Source: Pelargonium cotyledonis
Lineage: Eukaryota; Streptophyta; Magnoliopsida; Geraniales; Geraniaceae
Direction: 5' to 3'
Assembly: GCA_036897625.1 (NCBI GenBank)
Contig: JAYMTA010000167.1
Coordinates: 1-36,431, forward strand
DNA length: 36,431 nt
Under the pieces are notes generated by a model, which worked only from the letters and a program-made list of their open reading frames with translations, was not told where the DNA came from and made no database searches. A program made the translations under genes and the position numbers. Of the stretch, positions 18,651 to 30,371 are shown one piece after another; within the stretch, counting starts at the first letter, position 1, and each line of letters opens with the position of its first letter.

Positions 18651-21600
18651 ATGATTCCAGAGAAACCCAGGTGGGTTAGGCATGAAGGAATGCAGATATT
18701 TTCCATTGATATTCAACCTGGTGGCCAACGGTTTGCTACTGGTGGTGGCGACCACAAGGTATATTGTTTCTCTTCCTTTTGCCTTTTTGTTTCTCATTCC
18801 GAGGAAGTGAAAATAATTCATGTCTATAGGCACAAGAGAGATAATTTCATAGTTAATTCTTGCTTTCATGAGGAACTGTGGAAACAAATTTATGTCACTC
18901 AGCTGCAGTTAAGTGGAAGAAATTTATCTTTGGAATTTGAATTTTCTCTTGAAGTAGCTGTTATGTTCTTTGTTCAGCAAAGTTAAGCAATGTGCTTTCA
19001 GTTATCTGCACTATTGGCTGATTAGTTATATATTCCTGATACTCATATATATACATATAAGCATTATTGTTCTCCATAGTAGTTCTCTTTTGTCCGTTTA
19101 CAGTTTAATGGAACTTCATGTTAACCTGCTTGCTTTAATGGCTATTTCCTTTTTCTTCTTTCCAAATTTAAGCAATTGTTTGGAATCCAATGTATCCTTG
19201 ATTTTCTTTCCCGTCCGTTCTCTTGACCTCAGTTACATTTTTACTAATGGTGTTGTGGGTATCTAGAATGAAGAATCCCCCCACCCCCAGAGTCTGTGCA
19301 TTGTGTTCATTTGTGACAGGGAAAATGCTAGAAACTTCTGGAAATGAATTTATGTGCATGTTGACATTCTAGAACATCACACTTATGGTTCAAGTCATAT
19401 CTAATTATGTGTTACAGTATTATATGTACTATAGTTGTACTAATAAATGAGAAAATTAGGCTCCATGCAATCCAGCACTCGTTAATTATAATTTACTGTT
19501 GCTGCACCTTCTTCCATGGAAAATGGTGTCTCCGTTCTTTTCTTCGTAGGAAAGAAGAAAATTTGTCGTGATCAACTTATACTTGTATATTTTATTGTAT
19601 CGATTTGTGTGGTTATGACACTGATCTTTCTACTTCATTGGGTAGGTTCGGATTTGGAACATGAAATGTGTTGGTAGAGACCAAAAGGATGATGAGCCAG
19701 TGCAGAGTCTTCTGGCAACCCTCCGTGATCACTTTGGATCAGTTAACTGTGTTAGGTGGGCTAAGCATGGTAGGTATCTGGCATCAGGATCTGATGATCA
19801 GGTGATTCTAGTTCATGAGAAAAAACCTGGTTCAGGAACTACTGAATTTGGCAGCGGAGAGCCCCCAGATGTTGAAAACTGGAAAGTTGCAATGACTTTG
19901 AGGGGGCACACTGCAGATGTGGTAATGAATTTGATTCTACTATTTTGTTATTTGAGAACTAGAGAACAATCAGAACATTGCAATTGCCCACCATTTGTAT
20001 GATCAATTTTCCCCCTTTCAACAAGTTGTATTGATGACTGCTAGTTATTATTTATTCTATTTCACCAGTAAATCCATTTCATATCTCTTGTTTCCACCTC
20101 TGTGGAAAACAAATATGATTTCATATTTTCAGTTTCATACAATATCTAAACATGCTCATTAAAAAAAATTATGACAGTTTTACCGAGTATTGTCTAACTG
20201 GGGAGTTCCTTTTCTATGCGTAAAGTAGGTGGATCTTAATTGGTCTCCAGATGACTCGATATTGGCTAAGGGGGGGTTTGGCAAAACAATTTACATTTGG
20301 AATATGAGCAACGGCATTTGTACTGCTGTTCTTAGGGGCCATTCCAGCCTGGTCAAAGGAGTTACTTGGGATCCCATTGGCTCCTTCATAGCCAGTCAAT
20401 CCGATGATAAGACAGTCATTATTTGGCGAACAAGTGACTGGAGTCTTGCTCACAGGACAGATGGCCACTGGATGAAATCTGTATGTATAGTTATTAAATG
20501 ATAATTATTCTCTTGTTTGAAACGGTTTTACTTTCTTATTTGAGTAACTGAATATATCCCTTTCAGCTTGGTTCTACATTTTTTAGGCGGCTTGGATGGT
20601 CTCCATGTGGCCATTTCATAACTACCACTCATGGTTTCCAAAAGCCCAGGCATTCTGCACCAGTTCTAGAGAGAGGAGAATGGTCTGCAACATTTGACTT
20701 CTTAGGACACAATGCTCCAATCATTGTTGTGAAGTTTAATCATTCAATGTTTAGAAGGAATGTCACCAACACTCGGGAGGTGAAAGCTGCATCAAATGGG
20801 TGGACGAATGGTGCATCCAAGCCCGGAGGGAAAGAATCGCCATACAATGTTATTGCTATTGGGAGTCAGGATCGCACTATAACCGTCTGGACGACAGCAA
20901 GTCCTCGTCCTCTTTTTGTGGCCAAGCATTTTTTTTCTCAAAGTGTTGTTGATTTGTCATGGTAAGTTTTATCTGATGCGTTTTCAATTTTGTTTGAAAT
21001 AAGATTTCTCTTTATGGTATCTTATAAATTTATTTCATGGTAAGTTTGATCTGATGCTTTTTTAATTTTGTTTCAAATAAGATTTCTCTTTATGGTATCT
21101 TATAATTTATTTCATGGTTGTTCACTCATTCTTGCTTCCTTTCCTTCTTATTTCATTCATTCCTCCTAAAATAGGAGTCCTGATGGGTATTCACTTTTTG
21201 CTTGTTCCTTGGATGGTACTGTGGCTACCTTCCATTTTGAGGAGAACGAAATTGGGTACAAGCTAAGTGATTTTGAATTGGATGAGTTAAAGAAAAGTCG
21301 ATATGGTGATGTCAGAGGTAGACAGGCCAACCTAGTCGAAAGTCCAGCTCAGTTGCTACTTGAAGCAGCTTCTGCCAAGCAACCTCCGAGCAAAAAGTTG
21401 GTTTCAGGTGTGCAGCAAAATCAGGCATCTATAAAATCATCTGTTGATTTAACTGATGGGCCTCAAGTTGATGGTCGGAACAGGAAGAAGAGTGGACTAT
21501 CGGCAGGTGATGGTTTAGCAAAGATGACAACTTCTTCCCAAGTTTTTATCCCTGTGAAGCAAAGAGAATGTAGGCGTCCTGATGGCAGAAAGAGGATTAT

Positions 21601-24600
21601 TCCAGAAGCTGTTGGAGTACCCACCCGCGTGGAAAACATTTCTGGTTGTGCTCAGAGTCAGACTCTTGACTTTGCTCTTATGTCATCTGATCAAAGGAAG
21701 GACAATAATGGCGCGCTTCCTGCTGATGGTGGTATTAGAGAAGGATCTATCCGGGGAAAAGTGGGGAAGACCTCTGATATGAAGGCGCGCTCTGGGGCCA
21801 CTGCTAGAGCCACCATTACTGAGAGTCTGGTAATTGAGAAGGTTCCAGTCTCTGCTGATAAAGATGGAAGCATCAATGTGGAACAGTCAGGGAGCGTGAA
21901 AGCTTCTAGTTCTTTGACTGCTTGTGGTAGTGCTCTATCAATCAGAGTTTTTGATAAGAAAGGAGAAGACACTCTACCTGTTTGCTTGGAAGCTCGTCCA
22001 AGGGAACGCGCTTTAAATGACATTGCTGGGATGGGTAATACGTTTCTGATGAAAGAAACAGAAATTTCTTGCACTAGAGGGGATACATCTTTATGGTCCG
22101 ATAGGATCTCAGGGAAGGTAACCGTTTTAGCCGGGAATGCTAACTTTTGGGCTGTTGGGTGTGAAGATGGGTCCCTAAAGGTAATTTTATTATTCTTATC
22201 CTTGCCCTGTCAAATCTTTTGTCTGCTTTAATGCTAATCTTGGCATCATATATGAATTGAACAATTGCATCTAATCTTGGCATCATGTATGAGCACCAGG
22301 GACGGATACAGAAAATTTGCTCAGTGGGGGCAAATTTAAAAAAATAATATACATTTATAAAAAAAGGCACTAATAAATTAATTTACAATTATATGCGCGA
22401 CCGCGCGCGCACACACACATATATATTTGTAAATTGTAATTATATCACTCATAACTATGATATTTTTACAATTTTATTTTCAAGATAGAGTAAAATGTAT
22501 GTTGACTGATATAAGAGTTATATTAGTTTTGCTAAAAACTAAGTAGTTACTACGTAGTTTTGATAAACATACGGATTATATGATATTTTTTAATATAACA
22601 AAAATTACGTAGTTTTAATTAATGTTGAATTGATGAGTGAATTAAACTACATAGTTTAAAGCAAAATTGATATAACTCTTATATCAGTTACTGTTCATTT
22701 TACTATTCAAGATATTTAAAAAAATATGAAATAAATAGTAAAATTTATACATAAATCAATCTATAAAGAGCTCAAAATCTGTTGAGATCATAATAAAAGT
22801 CTGTTTTTTTTATGTAATAAATGTCTAGTTGTTAATTAGTTTAATTTAAGTCAAATATTTGTAGAAACTAATGGGTAGTGATGAAAAATAATTAAACTAA
22901 TGGGGGCATAACTAAAAATAAATAAATTTGTTGTGGGGGCAAAGTTAAAAAATAGCAAAGACAATGTATCAAAACAAAATATAATTAGTGGTAAATATCT
23001 CTATTAAAGAATATGAGTGGGCGCAATTGCCCCCAATTGTTCCTTCTTGTATCCGTCCATGATGAGCACTGCTTTTAATAAAGCATAATTATTAATTGGT
23101 ATACCTAATATTACATTCTTCATCATGGCTAAGCTGCTTCCTTTTCACCATTGCAATATCTGTGCTTGGAATAATGTATTATATCCTCCCCCCTCCCCTG
23201 ATTTCAACACTTATGTACTGGAGAAGACAGTTTTTCAGAGCGAGTCAGGCACCTGATGCATAAATTTTTGGAGCATGCAAGAAACTGTAGACAGTTAGGT
23301 GGCGTTTGAATTAAATATTTTGGAATGCAAATATATATAATAAAAAATGGGATTCCCATTCCAAAGTCATTCTCAAAACGAAAAAGTCCTAATCCAAACA
23401 TAAAGAATGAGAATGTCATTCCCATTTCCATTCTTGAATCTTGATTACCATTCCCCAACAAAAAATTTAAACGCTACCTAGTCGAAAGTTGAAACCAACT
23501 TGTTGGCTAGGCTGTAGTATGCCACAAAAAGGATCAGTTGTTTGTCATGAATATTTGAAGGGATTCTTAACAACGCCCTTACAGTAGAGGACATAAACAA
23601 TCTGATACGAAACGGCTCGATGTAGTAGTAGCATTGAATAATAAATATTATTATTCAACCGGTAAAAGATAATGAAAAACCAAACTTCAGGACGTATTGT
23701 CGAATAAGCTAACCCCTTTCTTCTCTGGAATGATAAATTATCCTGCTTCAGCTGAGGAAAAGAGCTTCTCATGAATGCTAACCTTTTGCCAGGTTTTAAT
23801 GTTTCATGAGATTCAAACCGTCGCTGAAATTTTAATTTCAACATGAGATTGCTGAGGCTTTACTATATGTAATTGTATGGACATATAAACATAAATGTTA
23901 AACTTTCTTCTTTACTTTAGAAAGATAGCGCCATAACCATTTTTTCTGTCCTTGAGAAGGTTTATACAAAGTGTGGTAGACGTGCTATGCCAACCATGAT
24001 GATGGGATCTGCTGCAATATTTATAGATTGTGACGAATGTTGGAAGTTGTTACTGGTCACAAGGAAGGGATCCTTTTATGTATGGGATCTATTCAATCGT
24101 ATTTGTGTACTTCACGAGTCTTTGGCATCGCTAATTAGTTCAGATCCGAACTCCCCCGCTAAAGATGCAGGTGAATCATATCACTTGAATTTATAGTTAC
24201 ATGAGAGGATCTGTTGTTTCTAGCAGTTGGCTCTCATGATGTTTGGTTCAGTGCGAGGTTTGGGTTTGTATGTTATTTTTGGAAGTGCATTTTTTAACTG
24301 AATGGCTCTGTTTTTTTTTTTCCTCATCATTCTTTACAGGTAAAGTTAAAGTTATATCCGCAAAGCTATCAAAATCCGGTTCTCCTCTTGTTGTTTTGGC
24401 CACTCGCAATGCCTTCCTCTTTGACACGAGTCTGATGTGCTGGTTGAGGGTTGCTGATGACTGCTTTCCTGCATCGAATTTCACAAGTTCCTGGAATTTG
24501 GGTTCATTTCAGAAGGGTGAACTGGCAGCATTGCAAGTGGATGTTAGGAAATATTTGGCCAGAAAGCCTGGATGGAGCAGGTTTGTACTCATCTAAACCA

Positions 24601-26141
24601 GATTTTATATTTCCAATTTTTTAAATCTGAATAACTAGTTTACCATTCCTGTAACTCAGAAGGTTTTTGTCAATTAGTATTTTACACTTGTCATCCTGTG
24701 AACAACTCCTTGGAAGACATAATTGGAAATTGCGGATGTGCTTTTTGTGTTCGATTTTTTGAACAATTGAGTGATGGAAAAAGTTTAGAAAGAACGAAAC
24801 ACACACACACACACACATGTATATTGGGGAGATCCACTTGAGATATTTCTTAATTTTGCTTTGCCAGCTTCCTGATTTACTTCCAATTTGAAATAACACC
24901 TTTAAGTGGATTTTTCTTCTAAAGAGTTTTAAAGGTCATATTATTATTTAGTATCTTCTTCTTATCATTAATGTCTGATTACTTACAGGGTGACTGATGA
25001 TGGAGTTCAGACACGTGCACATTTGGAAGCTCAGTTAGCATCCTCGTTAGCTTTGAAGTCTCCTAATGAATATCGCCAGTGCCTCCTGTCCTACGTACGG
25101 TTTTTAGCAAGGTACGTGTTTTTTTTTTTCAAAAAAAGAAAAAGAAATAATAAATTCAGATGTATGCCCGGACAATCGATTGTTTGCTGGATGGGATTTC
25201 TCGATATCCTCTACTTGGTAAATTATTCGGATTTTCTATAGTGTTACTCGCGCTGTATAAATTTCGATATCTTCTGGTGCTACATACATGAATGTGTCTT
25301 TGCAAAAGATAAATTGTGACAAGTGGTTTCATTTCTGAGTTGTGCTGGTCACACAATCAATTGACGTATGCTTCCCATGCCCCTACCATACTTTGCCAGA
25401 GCTTGAAAGTGAAAGTCAAATAGTATTTTGGGCAATAAACTGTAGCAAATTGCCAAGTGCTTCAATTATTATAAAATTACAAATGTTCTCTTTTCAGAAA
25501 CATTGTGATGCAAACTACATGTCCATAGCATTATCTTATTGGGTATCATGAACAGAGTATTTTTATACATCTATTAATTTGTACTGCCATTATGAACTGC
25601 AGAGAAGCAGATGAGTCCTGTTTACAAGAAGTATGTGAGAGTTTTCTTGGACCTCCAACTGGGATGGGTGACGCCACGTTTTCAGATTCAAATAACCTTG
25701 CGTGGGATCCTTGTATACTTGTATGTCATCCCATGCAAAATAAAATACTCTACTACTTTATGACCCCATGCTTTATTTATGTGATGATGTCTTCCCATAC
25801 TGTCTCTGCAGGGATTGAGAAAACACAAACTCCTCAGAGAAGATATTCTTCCGGCCATGGCATCAAATAGGAAAGTCCAGCGCTTGCTGAATGAGTTCAT
25901 AGATCTCCTATCAGAATATGAAAATGGAGACACAAATGCAGAGCCCAAAAATCCTACACCACCAACATCTGGTTCAGCCACTGACCAAATGGACCTTGAA
26001 CTGTCAGGAACAGATTTAATGGACTCTGACCCACCTGCAATAGATAAAAAAGATTCAACCGTCCCAGCTAAAGTTCAAACAGATCAAGTGAGTTCTGATC
26101 CAATGGTTACCGATAAAACTCATATTAATTCATATATATGA
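18651..26141 (+). CDS. HIRA: HIRA histone H3.3 chaperone subunit
   Basis: Ten exons (18651-18758, 19646-19921, 20229-20480, 20567-20961, 21175-22180, 23960-24170, 24340-24580, 24989-25111, 25603-25720, 25812-26141) give 1019 residues, the size of plant HIRA. An N-terminal seven-bladed WD40 propeller (about 1-380) includes [31 protein letters not shown] and [10 protein letters not shown]. The ASF1-binding B-domain is intact as [12 protein letters not shown] (477-488). A low-complexity part follows, then the C-terminal Hira domain ([49 protein letters not shown]). In the family this protein deposits H3.3 outside replication and is the scaffold of the HIRA complex in the nucleus. One propeller strand is odd: 142-147 read KGGFGK where the family has SGSLDN-type residues. 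The exon 6 acceptor lies in GAGAAG, so 23957 and 23960 are both possible (one Lys difference). Intron 5 (1779 bp) is full of transposons. The start [20 protein letters not shown] matches the family N-terminus. Confidence 0.95.
20957..21111. repeat. tandem duplication (78 + 77 bp) across the HIRA exon 4/intron 4 splice donor
   Basis: 20957-21034 and 21035-21111 are near-identical direct copies, both starting TCATGGTAAGTTT and ending in TTATTTCATGG-type sequence. Copy 1 begins in the last 5 bases of exon 4 and contains the used donor (G|GTAAGT at 20961/20962). Copy 2 repeats the same donor at 21039/21040 inside the intron. A third TCATGG at 21112 marks the end of the array. Confidence 0.9.
22297..23061. 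mobile_element. non-autonomous hAT-type element in HIRA intron 5
   Basis: The left end CAGGGACGGATACA (22297-22310) and right end, read on the minus strand, CATGGACGGATACA (23048-23061) match at 13 of 14 bases. The element is flanked by a perfect 8-bp target duplication ATGAGCAC (22289-22296 and 23062-23069). The CAGGG-type ends and 8-bp duplication define the hAT superfamily. Both ends are followed by GGGGGCAA-type motifs in inverted arrangement (GTGGGGGCAAATTT left, GCAATTGCCCCC right), with further TGGGGGCA copies inside near 22900-22945. It is 765 bp with no transposase ORF. A second element is nested in it. Confidence 0.88.
22488..22705. mobile_element. Mutator-type MITE nested inside the hAT element
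   Basis: Its ends are long inverted repeats of about 63 bp: the left begins GAGTAAAATG and the right, on the minus strand, TAGTAAAATG. The core CTGATATAAGAGTTATAT is identical in both arms, and both arms end near GTAGTT. It is flanked by a perfect 9-bp direct duplication TTCAAGATA (22479-22487 and 22706-22714). Long inverted ends and a 9-bp target duplication are the hallmarks of Mutator-like elements. It is 218 bp and non-coding. Taking it out with one duplication copy leaves a 538-bp hAT element, so it came second. Confidence 0.8.
23298..23478. mobile_element. third MITE in HIRA intron 5, superfamily unresolved
   Basis: The ends are inverted repeats: left GGTGGCGTTTGAATTAAAT and right, on the minus strand, GGTAGCGTTTAAATTTTTT. 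Inside is a second inverted pair of GGGATTCCCATTCC and GTCATTCCCATTTCC-type sequence. It is about 181 bp. TA flanks both ends (23296-23297 and 23479-23480), but no longer target duplication is visible, so the superfamily is left open. Confidence 0.6.
24799..24816. repeat. (AC)9 microsatellite in HIRA intron 7
   Basis: Nine AC units run without interruption. They lie in the intron between HIRA exons 7 and 8, about 170 bases before the acceptor. Confidence 0.9.
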
Positions 26142-27726
26142 CACACATTGTGTTAGAGTTGATGACCAGGGAATTAGCTCTTTTGGGTTGGTACAAGTTT
26201 TGGTTTTTTTACAAACCGAATTACAGATTTTTGCTAAACAATCGAATGCCCCTTGGTACTTGTACAATTTCAACTCAGATTGTTTTTGGTGACTGCAACA
26301 GAAAATGACACTAGTGTTGAAAATCCTAGTATAAGTTTTGTGGTTTGATTGGAGGGTGATGAATAGTGCAAGTTGCGCGGTGGTTATCCGCCGGCACCTT
26401 TGAAACGCCGGTCTATATATGTATGTGAATGCGTATGGGAACCAATCGTTTCCAGTTGCAGCTACCAGTAGTTAAGGAAATTTATTAAGATCCGACATCA
26501 ACACTGACATTGACAGTGCCATCGGTGGGGTGAGAGTGATGGGTTTTAGTGCAGTTTGCAACAAGAATCTCTGGTTATCGTTTCAGTGAAATGGAGTGTA
26601 ATTTTATTGAATTTAGTCTGTAGCAGTAGGTGGGGATTGAATGCTAGCAGTCAATGTAGCCGAAACTGCAACTTGGATCAATGGGGTCATCGTATTGATC
26701 ATGTCTGAAACAAACAAATTCAAAAGGTTAAATCTGTTGCTGTCTTTGTGTTTTAATGAAAAGATTAGTGGTGGATATTGTGTATTGACCCATATATTCA
26801 AACGATAATTAATTATCTTTGTGTTTTCAGTTTTGGCTAGCTAGCTCCAATTCTTTTACGATTAGGACATGTAACACCAGCTAGCGGTGCTGTCGTAATT
26901 TTGACAAAGTTGTTGACCGTATATGATGTCTTCTGTCTCTTGTTTATAAAAAGAGGTGCCACCTAAGTTGCAATTAAACAAGAAGTTCATTTTTGCTGGA
27001 GCTCAATGGCTCTTGTGAGATTTTTGTTTATTCAGTGAAAACGTAGGATCAACATGATTTGTCGATAAATTAATCAATTTTGTTGTATTTTACTAACTTA
27101 CTAGCTTTTATGTCTGCAGATGAGGTTAACTTAGTTTGTCGATGAAATAAATTGAATTTGGTCTGTGTTAATAGTTTAAATTATTCAACTAATGCAAATG
27201 TTGGCTAATGCCCAATTACTAATTTTTAAAATACTCTACGTCCATTTTGATCATTTCAACGATCGACATCTCCTTCAATTTGGTTTTAGCTGAACATAAT
27301 ATTCGAGTTGTGCTACCAAACAAGACCTAAGAGATCGTTTGTTAAAACTAGTGCCTCCCTAAAGAATGTGTCCAGTAAGTAAAACTTGAACGATAAATAT
27401 AATAAGTTGCTCAATAAAATGTGTATAAAATAGCGACTTAAAAAGACAAACTCTTGTAAAAGACCCTTTAAGATGTTAGTTCACACGGGAGCTCAATGAT
27501 TGATTTTTTGGCACCCTCAGAGTAAGAGAGTTAACACATCAATTCTTTTCTTTCTGTCATAAATTGCATATTATAACATGCTAAATGTTAAATGGTGGAT
27601 TATGATAGTAGGATGAGAAAGAAAATGTGGATGAATAAATCGAAAAATACTAAAAGTAAAATCGTAGAATCATGTTATTATTGTTTATAAATAAAAAATT
27701 ATGGTATTGAATTTCCCTTCAACCAA
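26142..27726. other. HIRA 3' flank and gene-free spacer
   Basis: The first 300-500 bases should be HIRA 3'UTR. At 26945-26952 there is a good TATA box (TATAAAAA) preceded by TTGACC and followed 54 bases later by an ATG at 27006 in good context. The frame runs only 10 codons to a stop at 27036-27038. This looks like a promoter without a gene or the start of a decayed one. A CTACCAAACAAG motif near 27312 resembles a MITE end. Nothing else is supported. Confidence 0.4.
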
Positions 27727-27785
27727 CACTACAAAAAATAATCGCAAACTGTAATGAAAATTCATGACAGAAAATTTTTCACGTT
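27727..27785. mobile_element. solo CACTA-type terminus (fragment)
   Basis: CACTACAAAAAATAATC at 27727 is a typical CACTA-superfamily end. It is followed by TGACAGAAAATTTT-type sequence like that inside the element at 30372-30621. No matching inverted end was found downstream, so this appears to be a truncated copy; the right boundary is arbitrary. Confidence 0.45.
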
Positions 27786-28104
27786 AATCTTAATACAACC
27801 CTTCAAATCTAAAATTGTTTACCAAGAATAAACAGTTCTTAAATTAATGTGTGATCAGGTTTTTCTCCGTTTAATAAAGTATGCTTACTTTTCGCCCTCT
27901 TTTTCTTACCGGCAAAACCTTAAACCACACGGCACAATTGTCTGTCCAGAAGACACTGACTAACAAAGAGTACACGTCTCCAAACCTAGAAAACTGAAAA
28001 CAAGAGCTCAACTAAAATTGCAATAAAAATAATAAAACTTCCGCTGCGGGAATTAAGGAGTTGTCGATGTTACGAACAAAATTAGCGTATTTGAACTCAC
28101 AAAA

Positions 28105-28410
28105 TTTTTAATTATGATGCGTTCTTGTTGAAGAACTCAACACGTTTCGTAATCGTGTTGTGTTTGCATAGGGCATCCAAAACACGCACACACGATTAAT
28201 CAGTCGTGTTGTGACTCGCACGACAATCTCAATTATAATAACGCGTTAACGTGTTAGGTCGTGTCGTGCCAAACAATAGTGTTAGTTTCAACACGGCCTA
28301 TTAAGTCAACATATTGAGCTTGTTGTGTTTGTGTTTGATTGTGCAGCATGACGTACAAAACCAACTTCTAGTACGACGCGAACTCGACATTCCAACACGG
28401 ATCGTGAGCT
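28105..28410. repeat. CGTGTTGTG-rich dispersed-repeat fragment
   Basis: Motifs such as CGTGTTGTG, GCACGAC, CGTGTCGTGCC and CAACACGG recur on both strands across about 300 bases, and this composition differs from its AT-rich surroundings. Such sequence is common in old plant transposons, but no ends or target duplications could be defined. Confidence 0.4.
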
Positions 28411-29015
28411 CTAAGGTGAGTGTTTATTGGTTTGGGGCTCCCACTTCGTTTAGGTTTTGGATCAAACAAAGAAACAAAGCTGGTCACCTAATAAAACTTA
28501 CTAATTAGCTATTAGTGGACTAATCCAATTTTTAATTTATATGAAACCCTAAACGAGAGGACATTCAATTTTTTAATTCCAAACAAGTAACACCGATTAC
28601 TTTTCGTGTTTAATTATTGTTCTAACTTCCAACTGCATGATTAATATTGGTTGTGCTTCTCAACTATACTGTGAATGGCTGGTCCAATAATATTCCATAT
28701 TTGCTATTCATTACTAAACTTTGAAAATAAAATCACCATGAACCAATAATTGCAATTCTATATTTTCTAGAACTATCCCCTTAATTAACTTATTAGTATA
28801 CTCTTAACATTTATTTGTTACCCCAAAAGTTTGGGAAAGTTTCAAAAACCTTTTTTTTTTTGGAGTATATTATTAGTGTACACTTAATATTACAAAGGTT
28901 GTAGAAATTAGGTTATAGGAAATATTTTCCCAAAATTTAGATGATATAACTCAAAATCACAAAAAAAAAAATTATACAGAAAGGTACCGAAATCCTATCT
29001 TGCAATAACCTAATT

Positions 29016-29337
29016 CACTATAAGAAATCTCATTTTTGGTGAAGGCAAAAAAAAATGTTGTCACCAATAAATATACAAAAGTTGGGCTTAGAAATGGTAA
29101 TAAATAGTATGTCATAGATAAAGCCCAACATTGAAGAAAATATGGGCCCAGGACTTTTGGCGACAACATTTCAGTCACCAAAAGTATACTTTCCGTGACA
29201 AACTAGTTCCAGTCATGCACTTAAAACTTTTGGTGACAAGACTTTTGGCTACAACAAATATTGACTTTTGGTGACAGGATGTGAGTTTAAGCGATTGAAA
29301 TATATGGCTGTCGCGAAAAGTGAAATTTCTTGTAGTA
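29016..29337. mobile_element. CACTA-type MITE, 322 bp
   Basis: The left end is CACTATAAGAAATCTCA and the right end, on the minus strand, is TACTACAAGAAATTTCA (14 of 17 match; one terminal C has mutated to T). Several subterminal copies of CTTTTGGTGACA and its complement lie inside, as expected for CACTA elements. No 3-bp target duplication is conserved. The element is non-coding. Confidence 0.65.
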
Positions 29338-30162
29338 AGGAACTTTTTTAAGATATAAATATACAAACTTGAACAAGAAAATAATGTTCAGAAAAAAGAC
29401 TTTGCCTCTTAAACCTACCCTAAGATTTTTGGCATCTTACTACACCAAAGTAGTCTCTTACAATATTGCATAAAAGAGTTGCTTTTCCATCAACTTCTGG
29501 TTTTAAGACTTGTACACATCACAATTTGAGATGTGTAGAATATGTCTCTTAAGTTGATCACCATGTACACAAATTTCATGAGAAGGTATATCACATATAA
29601 TTAGTTATTATTTGTTCAAACTTAACTTAATTTGTATGGTAAATATAACGAAAAATAGTCATGTTTTAAGTTTGTATGATTAGTGAGTTTTTTTGGCTCA
29701 AAATTAGTTAAAAGACAATTTGATATGTACAATACTAATACCTTCTAGTCTCCTGTACTTTTGGTTAGCCACAACTTAACATGATATTCTATATAATATC
29801 ACGTATCAACACCACAAGCCACAATTTTTTTTTTAATGTATTTTTCTGTATAACAATTAAAAATAATTGATTGATCTTGACTCAATCTTGATGGTGCGTC
29901 TTGTATGGACTTTTTAAAAACTAATAATAGTCAAAACACACGCACATATATCATTTATGGATATTCGACCTATAATCATTTAGGGGTCCAATATGAAAGC
30001 ATATGTTGAATATTTTAACACGCTAGAAGTAAAGCATTTCAATGATTTTAATTAACCGGCAAAGTTGCACAAAACCATGTTGGCCAAGCAGTTGATGTGT
30101 TTTGGATTTTCTTTGAGGTTTGAGGTTTTGAGCTTTCATGCCGATATGTACAATTCGATCGA

Positions 30163-30187
30163 GGGTTGCCCGGGACTCGAACCCGGA
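30163..30187 (-). other. tRNA-like T-arm / B-box fragment
   Basis: On the minus strand this reads CCGGGTTCGAGTCCCGG followed by GCAACCC: a perfect 5-bp T-stem with a 7-base T-loop, matching the pol III B-box GGTTCGANTCC. No matching D-arm, anticodon arm or acceptor 5' half was found upstream on that strand, so it is not a working tRNA gene. It is probably part of a tRNA-derived SINE or a tRNA fragment. Confidence 0.5.
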
Positions 30188-30371
30188 ACTGGTGTGGATT
30201 TTATAGGGTTAATAGGAGAACTAAGAACTAAAAAATTGACACCTCCCACTAATGATTTATCCCTTTAAAACATTCCAAATTTTTGGGAGTTGTAGTGGAC
30301 ACAAATCAGATACACGCGGTATCACTATAACGGGATTATTTTAGTTATGATTTTTTTATGTATCATCATAT

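Noticed and set aside
24799..24816. CRISPR-like or other regular array at short repeats
   Set aside because: These are simple microsatellites and homopolymers. The window is plant nuclear DNA and no repeat-spacer pattern exists.
28972..29366. Minus-strand open frames of 60-70 codons in the spacer
   Set aside because: They lie in the CACTA-type MITE and its flanks, with no conserved protein features.
30163..30268. Functional tRNA gene
   Set aside because: Only the T-arm is present. No D-arm, anticodon arm or pairing acceptor half lies at the expected distance on either strand.
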